Assembly: GCA_031289625.1 (NCBI GenBank)
Contig: JAITPB010000095.1
Coordinates: 1-13,854, forward strand
Direction: 5' to 3'
DNA length: 13,854 nt
DNA from: Clostridiales bacterium
GTDB lineage: Bacteria; Bacillota; Clostridia; Lachnospirales; WQUN01
Made by a program: the position numbers and the translations under genes
Notes under the pieces: generated by a model
Told to the model about the DNA's origin: nothing
Seen by the model: the letters and a program-made list of their open reading frames with translations, nothing else
Databases searched by the model: none
In this document: positions 7,374 to 12,482 of the stretch, piece after piece
Layout: each line of letters starts with the position of its first letter
Position numbering within the stretch: position 1 is the stretch's first letter

Positions 7374-7574
7374 TTATAAGCGGACGACGTTTGCAGCCTG
7401 GGGACCTTTAGCGCCTTGCACTACATCGAATTGAACTTCCTGGCCTTCTTCCAAGGTCTTGAAACCATCGGAATTAATCGCTGAGAAATGGACAAAAACG
7501 TCGTCCTCGCCTTGCACGGAGATAAAACCATAACCCTTCTCCGCATTGAACCACTTAACGGTACCTGTCTTCAT
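7374..7574 (-). CDS. Cold shock protein, CspA family
   Basis: The 66-residue single cold-shock domain begins MKTGTVKWFNAEKGYGFISV, with RNP1 (KGYGFISV, residues 13-20) and RNP2 (VFVHF, 26-30), and ends GPQAANVVRL. These proteins bind single-stranded RNA and DNA and melt mRNA structure, in the cold or during normal growth. AGGAGG (complement of 7583-7588) is eight bases before the ATG. It is a stand-alone unit with its own promoter and terminator. It lies next to typA, another cold-related translation factor. Confidence 0.97.
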   Translation of the reverse strand: MKTGTVKWFNAEKGYGFISVQGEDDVFVHFSAINSDGFKTLEEGQEVQFDVVQGAKGPQAANVVRL

Positions 7575-7638
7575 TGCAAAATCCTCCTACTGGATAAAAA
7601 AATATTGACGCTAAAACGTCCCATTAGTTACGCGACAC

Positions 7639-7667
7639 AGAATAACACAATTTATTGGCCTTGTCAA
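7639..7667 (-). promoter_or_regulatory. Promoter of the csp gene
   Basis: Reverse strand: TTGACA (7667-7662), 17-bp spacer, TATTCT (7644-7639). The transcript would start near 7632 and have a leader of nearly 60 nt, in which GACG (7620-7617) and CGTC (7610-7607) form a small hairpin. A leader of this kind is common in cold shock genes, but I see no match to the classical cold box. Confidence 0.82.
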
Positions 7668-8199
7668 CAAGCAGGGACAAAAAAATTAGCAGGATAAAAC
7701 AATTCTTTTGAATCTATACCGTCATGATTGAGGGGCCGATTTTTTTTACGTTATAACTTGCATTCGCTCTTAAAAAGTCGTATGCTTATTAGCAACGCGG
7801 CAGTGAAGGGGGTGGAAGCCGCAGGAGGCAGTTTTAAAGAGCAGATCGTTCAAAAAAACCGTCCGCGAAAGACACGATAAAATGCGCTGGGGTTATCTTG
7901 CCTACAGCAAGGCCCGCCGAAAGCGCCTGTTCTCCGGAGCGGTTAAAAAAAATTTGAGATCATGGCGCATATGGGGACAAAGCGCATACCGGCGCATTTG
8001 CCAGCGCGCGTGAGACAAGAGATTATTCCAGCAGAGCGGCGAGTGAAAATACATACGCGTTCCTCATCGCGTATAAGGGCAACCGCCTTAAAATTATTTT
8101 TGAACCGAATGACATGATGCTGAAAGCGATTTCCACCGTTTTGGCGTCTAGAAAATTTTTTCCAAAATTGCAGCGAAGCGCTGAGGAGTTTTAGATTCA
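7668..8199. other. Gene-poor region: possible decayed gene or non-coding RNA
   Basis: This stretch of more than 500 bp between the csp promoter and lepB has no convincing gene. Two forward frames are open and overlap. One is 7807-8013 (68 codons; internal ATG at 7882 with no good binding site). The other is 7958-8194 (78 codons plus TAG, no start codon near its beginning), and its codon choice resembles neighbouring genes. An eight-A run at 7945-7952, near where the two open stretches overlap, is a natural place for a frameshift. I recognise neither translation. A possible promoter lies at 7758-7786, and GCGGC/GCCGC (about 7796-7822) could form a hairpin just after it. The reverse-strand frame here has no ribosome binding site. 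Confidence 0.45.
7758..7786 (+). promoter_or_regulatory. Possible promoter in the gene-poor region
   Basis: TTGCAT (7758-7763), exactly 17 bp, TATGCT (7781-7786). Each hexamer is a partial match. It would drive a transcript across the unexplained region towards lepB, for which I see no closer promoter. Confidence 0.4.
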
Positions 8200-8745
8200 A
8201 TGGATAATGAGGTAAAATCGGAAATCAGAAGAGAAGTGATCAGTTGGATTAAGACGGTTATTTTTGCGGTTCTGTTCGCGGTGTGTATCAATCATTTTGT
8301 CATTGTAAACGCGAAAGTACCTACAGGCTCCATGATGGACAACATCATGCCGAATGACCGCATCGTCGCTTTTCGCCTGTCTTACACCTTTAGCGTGCCG
8401 CGCCGCTTTGACGTTGTGGTGTTCCGCTATCCAGACGACAGGACGCAGCTTTACGTAAAGCGCGTTATCGGTCTGCCCGGCGAGACGGTCACCATCCGGC
8501 AGGGCAAGGTCTATATCAATAACAGCGAAGCGCCGCTGTCTGACGATTTTGTGCGCGAGCCGCCCAAAGAGGAAAACTTTGGCCCTTATCAGGTTCCGCC
8601 GGACAGCTACTTTATGATGGGCGACAACCGCAACACTTCGCTGGATTCACGTTGGTGGAGAAACACCTATGTAATTAAGACGGATATTCTGGGCAAAGTG
8701 CTGTTGAAGTATTATCCCGGCTTTAAAATACTTTTTAATCAATAG
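8200..8745 (+). CDS. lepB: Type I signal peptidase
   Basis: The 181-residue membrane serine protease removes signal peptides from exported proteins on the outer face of the membrane. It has a short cytoplasmic N-terminus, one membrane anchor (residues ~16-36), box B PTGSMMDNI with the catalytic Ser44, box D YVKRVIGLPGE with the catalytic Lys87, and box E MGDNRNTSLDSR (140-151). Length is typical of Gram-positive enzymes with one anchor. GAGGAG lies upstream at a rather long distance (about 11 bases). The stop is followed within 10 bp by the DUF1858 gene, so the two form an operon. No unusual changes are seen in the catalytic boxes. Confidence 0.96.
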   Translation: MDNEVKSEIRREVISWIKTVIFAVLFAVCINHFVIVNAKVPTGSMMDNIMPNDRIVAFRLSYTFSVPRRFDVVVFRYPDDRTQLYVKRVIGLPGETVTIRQGKVYINNSEAPLSDDFVREPPKEENFGPYQVPPDSYFMMGDNRNTSLDSRWWRNTYVIKTDILGKVLLKYYPGFKILFNQ

Positions 8746-8755
8746 GAGGATTCAC

Positions 8756-8965
8756 ATGAAGCAGATTACAAAACAATCCATGATTGGTGAAATCATGGAG
8801 CTTGACAGAGGCGTTATCCCCATTTTGTTCCGATCGGGGATGGCCTGCATCGGCTGCTCCGCTTCCGTATATGAAACGCTGGAAGAAGCGGGCATGGTAC
8901 ACGGCATGGAAGTGGACGCCCTGGTGAATGAGATCAACGAATATTTACGGACTGTATCGGATTAA
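8756..8965 (+). CDS. DUF1858 redox-disulfide domain protein
   Basis: The 69-residue protein consists of a single DUF1858 domain, also described as the hybrid-cluster-protein-associated redox disulfide domain. Its start, ITKQSMIGEIMELDRGVIPILFRSGMACIGCSASVYETLEEAGMVHGM, shows the conserved C-x-x-C pair at residues 31 and 34. The biochemical role of the family is not established; the cysteine pair suggests redox chemistry or metal binding, and such domains are frequent in anaerobes. AGGAGG begins right at the end of the lepB stop and is six bases before the ATG. It is followed by a clear terminator. No hybrid cluster protein gene is in the window. Confidence 0.9.
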   Translation: MKQITKQSMIGEIMELDRGVIPILFRSGMACIGCSASVYETLEEAGMVHGMEVDALVNEINEYLRTVSD

Positions 8966-8974
8966 CGGGTCGTC

Positions 8975-8990
8975 ACGGGCGGCAGAATGC
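8975..8990. repeat. Half copy of the palindromic repeat at 10156-10216
   Basis: ACGGGCGGCAGAATGC matches the first 16 bases of the left arm of the element at 10156 with one difference. The rest of the element is not recognisable here. It sits directly after the DUF1858 gene, also in an intergenic position. Confidence 0.6.
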
Positions 8991-9009
8991 ACATGAGTAA
9001 TACAGGTAG

Positions 9010-9045
9010 GCCCCGCTCTTCTCAACAGCGAAGGGCGGGCTTTTT
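9010..9045 (+). terminator. Intrinsic terminator of the lepB-DUF1858 operon
   Basis: GCCCCGCTCTTC (9010-9021) pairs with GAAGGGCGGGC (9030-9040) to give 11 pairs with one bulged C and one G-U, around an 8-nt loop. TTTTTG follows. It lies 44 bp after the DUF1858 stop. Confidence 0.87.
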
Positions 9046-9076
9046 GTTTGGAAAATATTTTATGCTGTTCTTCACC

Positions 9077-9105
9077 TTGACAAACCCGTATGGCCAAGCT
9101 ATACT
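9077..9105 (+). promoter_or_regulatory. Promoter of the MetQ-like lipoprotein gene
   Basis: TTGACA (9077-9082), 17-bp spacer, TATACT (9100-9105). The transcript would start near 9112. The leader then carries an inverted repeat, GTAATA-CA-TATTAC (9115-9128), and a wider pair, TATACT (9133-9138) with AGTATA (9166-9171), ending next to the ribosome binding site. I see no SAM riboswitch or T-box features. Confidence 0.83.
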
Positions 9106-9188
9106 TCTTAACCAGTAATACATATTACAATTTATACTTACGAACGGTAAATTAATGCGCTCGCGAGTATAACAAAGGAGTTGCTTGT

Positions 9189-10133
9189 ATGAAAAGAAAA
9201 TCCATTGTTTTAGCTGCCCTGGCCGCCGCGTTGACGCTTCTTGCCTCGTCGCTGACAGGCTGCGGGTCGAATGCGACGCCGCCGCCAGCGACGCCGCCGC
9301 CGGCTGAAGAAACCCCGCTGGCCGAAGCGCCGCCATCTGACGAACTGCCGCCAGTGGCTGAGGAACCATCGAATGACGTGCCGCCGCCGCCAGATGGCGA
9401 ACCAAAAAGAATTGTGGTCGGCGCCACGACTGTGCCCCACGCTGAAATCTTAAACGCCGCCATAGAGTTGTTGGCGGCCCAGAGGATTACTTTAGAAATC
9501 AAAGAGTTTACGGATTATGTTCAGCCCAATTTAACGCTGGAAAGCGGCGATCTGGACGCTAACTATTTCCAGCACCAGCCTTATTTGGATGATTTTAATG
9601 CGGAAAATAATACCAACATTGTTCCCATTGCGAAGATTCATTATGAGCCGCTGGGTCTGTACCCAGGTAAAACCAAGAGCTTGGCGGAGCTGGCGGATAA
9701 CGCCCAAGTGGCTGTGCCCAACGATACCACCAATGAGGCGCGTGCGCTGTTGCTGCTGGAAGTACAAGGTTTGATCAAAGTCCGGCCCGAAGCTGGATTG
9801 ACCGCGACGAAAGCGGACATTACAGAGAACCTCAAAAACCTTGAGATTGTAGAAATTGAAGCCGCGCAGCTTCCCCGTTCCCTTCAGGATGTGGATATCG
9901 CGGTAATCAACGGCAATTACGCCATTGAGGCGGGGCTGAACGCGGCGACAGACGCATTGGCTAAAGAAGAAAGCAATTCTTTGGCGGCGGATACCTTCGG
10001 CAATGTCGTCGCGGTGCGCGCTGGCGATGAATCCCGTGAAGAATTGCAAGCCCTGGCGGCGGCTCTGCAAAGCGACACGATAAAGCAGTTCATCAATGAA
10101 AAATATCAAGGCGCTGTCATACCCATGTCTTGA
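9189..10133 (+). CDS. metQ: MetQ/NlpA-family substrate-binding lipoprotein
   Basis: The 314-residue ABC-transporter binding protein has a lipoprotein signal peptide (KRKS, hydrophobic stretch, SLTGC with the lipidated Cys25). A long proline/glutamate-rich linker (residues ~29-72, several PPP runs) follows, then the NlpA fold: RIVVGATTVPHAEIL, LDANYFQHQPYLDDFN (122-137), VPNDTTNEARALLLL (176-190), GNYAIEAGLN, and an ending YQGAVIPM. Characterised family members bind methionine and deliver it to MetN-MetI. No ATPase or permease gene is next to it, so the partner must be elsewhere or the gene is an orphan. AAGGAG is eight bases before the ATG. It is monocistronic with its own promoter. Methionine is the likely ligand but is not proven by sequence. 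Confidence 0.92.
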   Translation: MKRKSIVLAALAAALTLLASSLTGCGSNATPPPATPPPAEETPLAEAPPSDELPPVAEEPSNDVPPPPDGEPKRIVVGATTVPHAEILNAAIELLAAQRITLEIKEFTDYVQPNLTLESGDLDANYFQHQPYLDDFNAENNTNIVPIAKIHYEPLGLYPGKTKSLAELADNAQVAVPNDTTNEARALLLLEVQGLIKVRPEAGLTATKADITENLKNLEIVEIEAAQLPRSLQDVDIAVINGNYAIEAGLNAATDALAKEESNSLAADTFGNVVAVRAGDESREELQALAAALQSDTIKQFINEKYQGAVIPMS

Positions 10134-10155
10134 TTATACCGCAAACGAAAATTTA

Positions 10156-10216
10156 ACGGGCGGCAGGATGCCCGCTCCTACGAAATAAAGGGTAGGGGCG
10201 GCATTTTGCCGCCTGT
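10156..10216. repeat. Long palindromic intergenic repeat (REP/MITE-like)
   Basis: Two arms (10156-10181 and 10192-10216) are near-perfect inverted copies of each other, separated by a 10-nt A-rich centre. Each arm also folds on itself: CGGGC/GCCCG in the left arm and GGCGGCA/TGCCGCC in the right arm. The outer ends read ACGGGCGGCAG and, inverted, ACAGGCGGCAA; the inner ends read CTCCTAC and GTAGGGG. A half copy lies at 8975-8990. It may also end metQ transcription. Confidence 0.75.
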
Positions 10217-10264
10217 GACTTTCTTTGAATCCTAAAAGTTTTGCTGGATTTTTCCATATTATGG

Positions 10265-10273
10265 TGATAAAAT
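10265..10273 (+). promoter_or_regulatory. Possible extended -10 promoter of the small gene at 10311
   Basis: TGATAAAAT: a -10 TAAAAT with the TG of an extended -10. The -35 region (TGGATT at 17 bp) is poor. Confidence 0.4.
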
Positions 10274-10310
10274 AGCGATCGGGGCTGATTATTGGGAAAG
10301 GGGATTTTAA

Positions 10311-10589
10311 ATGAACGCTGTCCAGGAACAATTTTATCGCTTTATACTCGATCGGGTGCGTGAAGAAAAAAAAGAGGAAGCGGAAAGCCTTTTGGCGGAG
10401 GTTTTTGGCAAACAAGACGACAGCTCGTTAAACGCTGTGTATTTAGCGTCGTTCGTCCCGAAAATCGCCGGTATGCTGAAGCCGGAGTTTGTGGATGAAA
10501 TCAAAGGCGCTGTCGCGAAATTCACGGGCGGCGTACTCGGAGGGCTTTTGGGCGGAAACAGCGGCGCGAAAAAGATGGATATCAAATGA
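10311..10589 (+). CDS. Unrecognised small protein with glycine-rich C-terminus
   Basis: I do not recognise this 92-residue protein. Residues 1-35 are charged and helical (QFYRFILDRVREEKKEEAESLLAEVFG). Residues ~40-70 are a mildly amphipathic helical part (LNAVYLASFVPKIAGMLKPEFVDEIKGAVAKF). Residues 72-85 are a hydrophobic, glycine-rich stretch (TGGVLGGLLGGNSG), and the end is basic. It has no signal peptide and no cysteine. The glycine-rich segment could associate with membrane or oligomerise (inference). AAAGGGGA is well placed before the ATG. It stands alone between metQ and the dcw promoter, followed by a weak terminator. The ribosome binding site and consistent codon use make it a real gene. 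Confidence 0.72.
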   Translation: MNAVQEQFYRFILDRVREEKKEEAESLLAEVFGKQDDSSLNAVYLASFVPKIAGMLKPEFVDEIKGAVAKFTGGVLGGLLGGNSGAKKMDIK

Positions 10590-10617
10590 TATATGTCAAT
10601 GTTTTTTATTTTGCCTG

Positions 10618-10637
10618 ACGCCATGCCGGGCGTTTTT
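10618..10637 (+). terminator. Weak intrinsic terminator after the small gene
   Basis: ACGCC (10618-10622) pairs with GGCGT (10629-10633) around a 6-nt loop, followed by a short T run. The stem is only 5 bp. An outer CTGA/TCAG pairing could add to it. Confidence 0.5.
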
Positions 10638-10838
10638 CAGTTTATGGTACATTATGAAAGAAAACTTTCAAAAATATTTTTTTACCCCTCTTTATAAAAG
10701 TTTGGATGGCCATTTTTCTATTTTCGTCGAAGCGTCGGGTTCGAATGCTGGATAAGCGCTTGTTCTGCTCTGTCTTGCTGTGGGAAAATGACGAAACCAT
10801 CCACAATCTGGCTGACGATCACAAACAAAAGTTCTGCA
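10638..10838. other. Intergenic stretch without recognisable gene
   Basis: Together with flanking sites this makes about 390 bp between the small gene and rsmH. It holds only two very short open frames (33 codons from 10653, 25 codons from 10788) without convincing ribosome binding sites. I see no remnant of mraZ, tRNA or a known riboswitch. Confidence 0.5.
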
Positions 10839-10866
10839 TTGTACTTTTTCGCTGATCCGTTATAAT
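10839..10866 (+). promoter_or_regulatory. Promoter of the dcw cluster (rsmH operon)
   Basis: A perfect TATAAT at 10861-10866 with TTGTAC at 10839-10844, spacer 16 bp. The transcript would start near 10873 and have a leader of about 110 nt. Confidence 0.7.
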
Positions 10867-10879
10867 ACAAGCCAGGTTA

Positions 10880-10902
10880 TGGAATAAAGTGGAAATATGG
10901 AG
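10880..10902 (+). promoter_or_regulatory. Regularly spaced TGGA repeats after the dcw promoter
   Basis: TGGAA at 10880-10884, TGGAA at 10890-10894 (10 bp apart) and TGGAG at 10898-10902 (8 bp apart), beginning a few bases after the predicted transcription start. MraZ is known to bind tandem TGGGN/GTGG boxes about 10 bp apart in front of its own operon; the resemblance is suggestive only. Confidence 0.35.
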
Positions 10903-10948
10903 CCAAGAGAATTGAGATGCGTACAACAATGAGATCGGCGGCGCGCTG

Positions 10949-10967
10949 GCCGGAAAAATGTTCCGGC
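10949..10967 (+). promoter_or_regulatory. Hairpin directly before the rsmH ribosome binding site
   Basis: GCCGGAA (10949-10955) pairs perfectly with TTCCGGC (10961-10967) around a 5-nt loop. The likely binding site TGGGGA (10968-10973) follows without a gap. There is no T tract, so it is not a terminator; it could affect translation or mRNA stability. Confidence 0.5.
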
Positions 10968-10981
10968 TGGGGATGTAAGAC

Positions 10982-11929
10982 ATGACCCTCTATCGGCATA
11001 CGCCTGTCTTATTGAGGGAAACTTTAGATTTACTGCGGGTTATGCCGGACGGCGTGTATGTTGACGGGACGCTGGGCGGCGCTGGGCACGCCGCGGAGAT
11101 CGCCGCCAGATTGACCGGCGGGCTTTTGATCGGTGTGGATCAGGATCAGGACGCCATCGCGCAATCCGCTTTTACGCTGGCCCCTTACGGCGGCAAGGTG
11201 AAACTCGTCAAAGAAAATTTTGCACATATGCGGCGCGTGTTTGCGGACCTGGGCATAGACAAAGCAGACGGCGTCCTGCTGGATTTGGGCGTATCATCGT
11301 ATCAAGTGGACGCTGACGCCAGAGGGTTTACTTACCAGCGCGACGCCCCGCTGGACATGCGGATGAATGAAGAAGCTGATTTGACTGCGTACGAGGTGGT
11401 CAACCAATATCGTGAAGAGAGCCTGACGCAGATATTTTTTTCCTATGGCGAAGAAAAATACGCCAGGCGGATCGCCCGCGCGATTGTCCAAAGCCGGACG
11501 CGAAAACCGATTGCCTCCACTTTAGAATTGGTTTCCATTGTTAAAAACGCCATGCCGAGGCAAGCATTGATGGGAGGGCCGCATCCGGCCAAAAGAATTT
11601 TTCAGGCCATCCGCATCGAAGTGAACCAGGAGCTTTCGATACTGGATACGGCTTTGGATGACATCATTCATTTATTAAACCCTGGCGGGCGAATTTGCGT
11701 GATCGGCTATCATTCTTTGGAAGATCGTATTGTTAAGCGCAATTTTAAGCGCGCGGAAAGCCCCTGCGTGTGCCCGCCGGATTTTCCCGTCTGCGTTTGC
11801 GGCAAAACGCCGCAGGTACATATACTCACAAAAAAGCCGGTACGGCCCGGCGCGGAGGAGATTGCCGCGAACCACAGAGCGCGAAGCGCTAAACTGCGAG
11901 CAGCCGAAAAAATGTCTACAAAAGAGTAA
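10982..11929 (+). CDS. rsmH: 16S rRNA (cytosine-1402-N4)-methyltransferase RsmH (MraW)
   Basis: The 315-residue SAM-dependent enzyme methylates N4 of C1402 in the ribosomal P site. It shows HTPVLLRETL (residues 6-15), the SAM-binding loop DGTLGGAGHA (28-37), GVDQDQDA (51-58), LLDLGVSSYQVD (99-110), PLDMRMN (123-129), HPAKRIFQAIRIEVNQEL (201-218) and YHSLEDRIVK (243-252), all diagnostic. The C-terminal region holds a four-cysteine cluster (262, 264, 271, 273; CVCPPDFPVCVCG), common in clostridial forms and possibly metal binding (inference). GGGGAT sits eight bases before the ATG. It leads the dcw cluster here; the usual preceding mraZ is not present in the window. Confidence 0.97.
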   Translation: MTLYRHTPVLLRETLDLLRVMPDGVYVDGTLGGAGHAAEIAARLTGGLLIGVDQDQDAIAQSAFTLAPYGGKVKLVKENFAHMRRVFADLGIDKADGVLLDLGVSSYQVDADARGFTYQRDAPLDMRMNEEADLTAYEVVNQYREESLTQIFFSYGEEKYARRIARAIVQSRTRKPIASTLELVSIVKNAMPRQALMGGPHPAKRIFQAIRIEVNQELSILDTALDDIIHLLNPGGRICVIGYHSLEDRIVKRNFKRAESPCVCPPDFPVCVCGKTPQVHILTKKPVRPGAEEIAANHRARSAKLRAAEKMSTKE

Positions 11930-11941
11930 GAAGGTGAAGGA

Positions 11942-12472
11942 ATGGCCGATCGTTTTGGAAACACGGCGAGAGCCTATGATTTTGCCGCGTCGCCTGATGG
12001 AATCAATGAAAGAGAGCAAGGCGCGGAAAAACGAAAACGGCGTTTGATCCGCCGCAAAGTCAGAGTAAAACCTGTCTTTGTCTATGAGGACGATCGCGCG
12101 CACAGGATTTCCGCCTTGAATGTCATTACACTGCTCGTCATTACCGCGGGGTTACTGTGCGTTGCCGTTTCCGCTTCCGGCGCGCGCCGGGCGAAGGCGG
12201 AAAATGCGCAGCTCAGTGCGCAAATCAGGGCAGAAAACGAGATTGTGGCGGATCTGCGGGAAGAAGTCAACCGAACGGTAGACATCGAAAAAATCAGGGA
12301 AATTGCCGTGACAAAGTTAGGGATGAGCGAGCCGGAGCCTTATCAGATCATTCACATGCAAACGCCGGAAGAGAGTTACGCCGTCGGCAGCCGGGACGCG
12401 CAAACTTCCCCCGCCCCGCCTCACACAAATATTTTCGCGTGGGTGAGGGGCTTCTGGGGCGGAAAAGGTTAG
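11942..12472 (+). CDS. ftsL: FtsL-like cell division protein
   Basis: The 176-residue bitopic membrane protein has an unusually long cytoplasmic N-terminus (~56 residues, very basic at 30-43: KRKRRLIRRKVRVK), one membrane helix (~57-78, ISALNVITLLVITAGLLCVAV), a coiled coil (~82-112), then IEKIREIAVTKLGMSEPEPYQII, the conserved end of FtsL/DivIC-type proteins. A further ~35-residue proline-containing tail ends in VRGFWGGKG. FtsL joins DivIC/FtsB to control the septal synthase. The position between rsmH and the PBP gene is diagnostic. The start is 12 bp after rsmH with GAAGG just upstream. It is longer than the roughly 100-120 residues usual for the family because of both tails. Confidence 0.88.
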   Translation: MADRFGNTARAYDFAASPDGINEREQGAEKRKRRLIRRKVRVKPVFVYEDDRAHRISALNVITLLVITAGLLCVAVSASGARRAKAENAQLSAQIRAENEIVADLREEVNRTVDIEKIREIAVTKLGMSEPEPYQIIHMQTPEESYAVGSRDAQTSPAPPHTNIFAWVRGFWGGKG

Positions 12473-12482
12473 GCGGGCCGTT

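Noticed and set aside
7811..7822. GGTGGAAGCCGC, slightly like the T-box core
   Set aside because: No stem I, specifier loop or antiterminator/terminator pair, and the downstream gene is not a tRNA synthetase or amino acid gene.
7943..8200. Reverse-strand open frame of 85 codons across the gene-poor region
   Set aside because: Its ATG coincides with the lepB start, no ribosome binding site precedes it, and the translation resembles nothing known.
9022..9502. Reverse-strand open frames opposite the start of metQ
   Set aside because: They are shadows of the proline-rich linker and signal peptide codons of the lipoprotein gene.
10739..10746. GTTCGAAT, like a tRNA T-loop
   Set aside because: The flanking bases do not form a T stem and no acceptor or anticodon arm can be drawn.
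10788..10865. 25-codon open frame just before the dcw promoter
   Set aside because: Too short, weak binding site, and it overlaps the -35 and -10 of the rsmH promoter.
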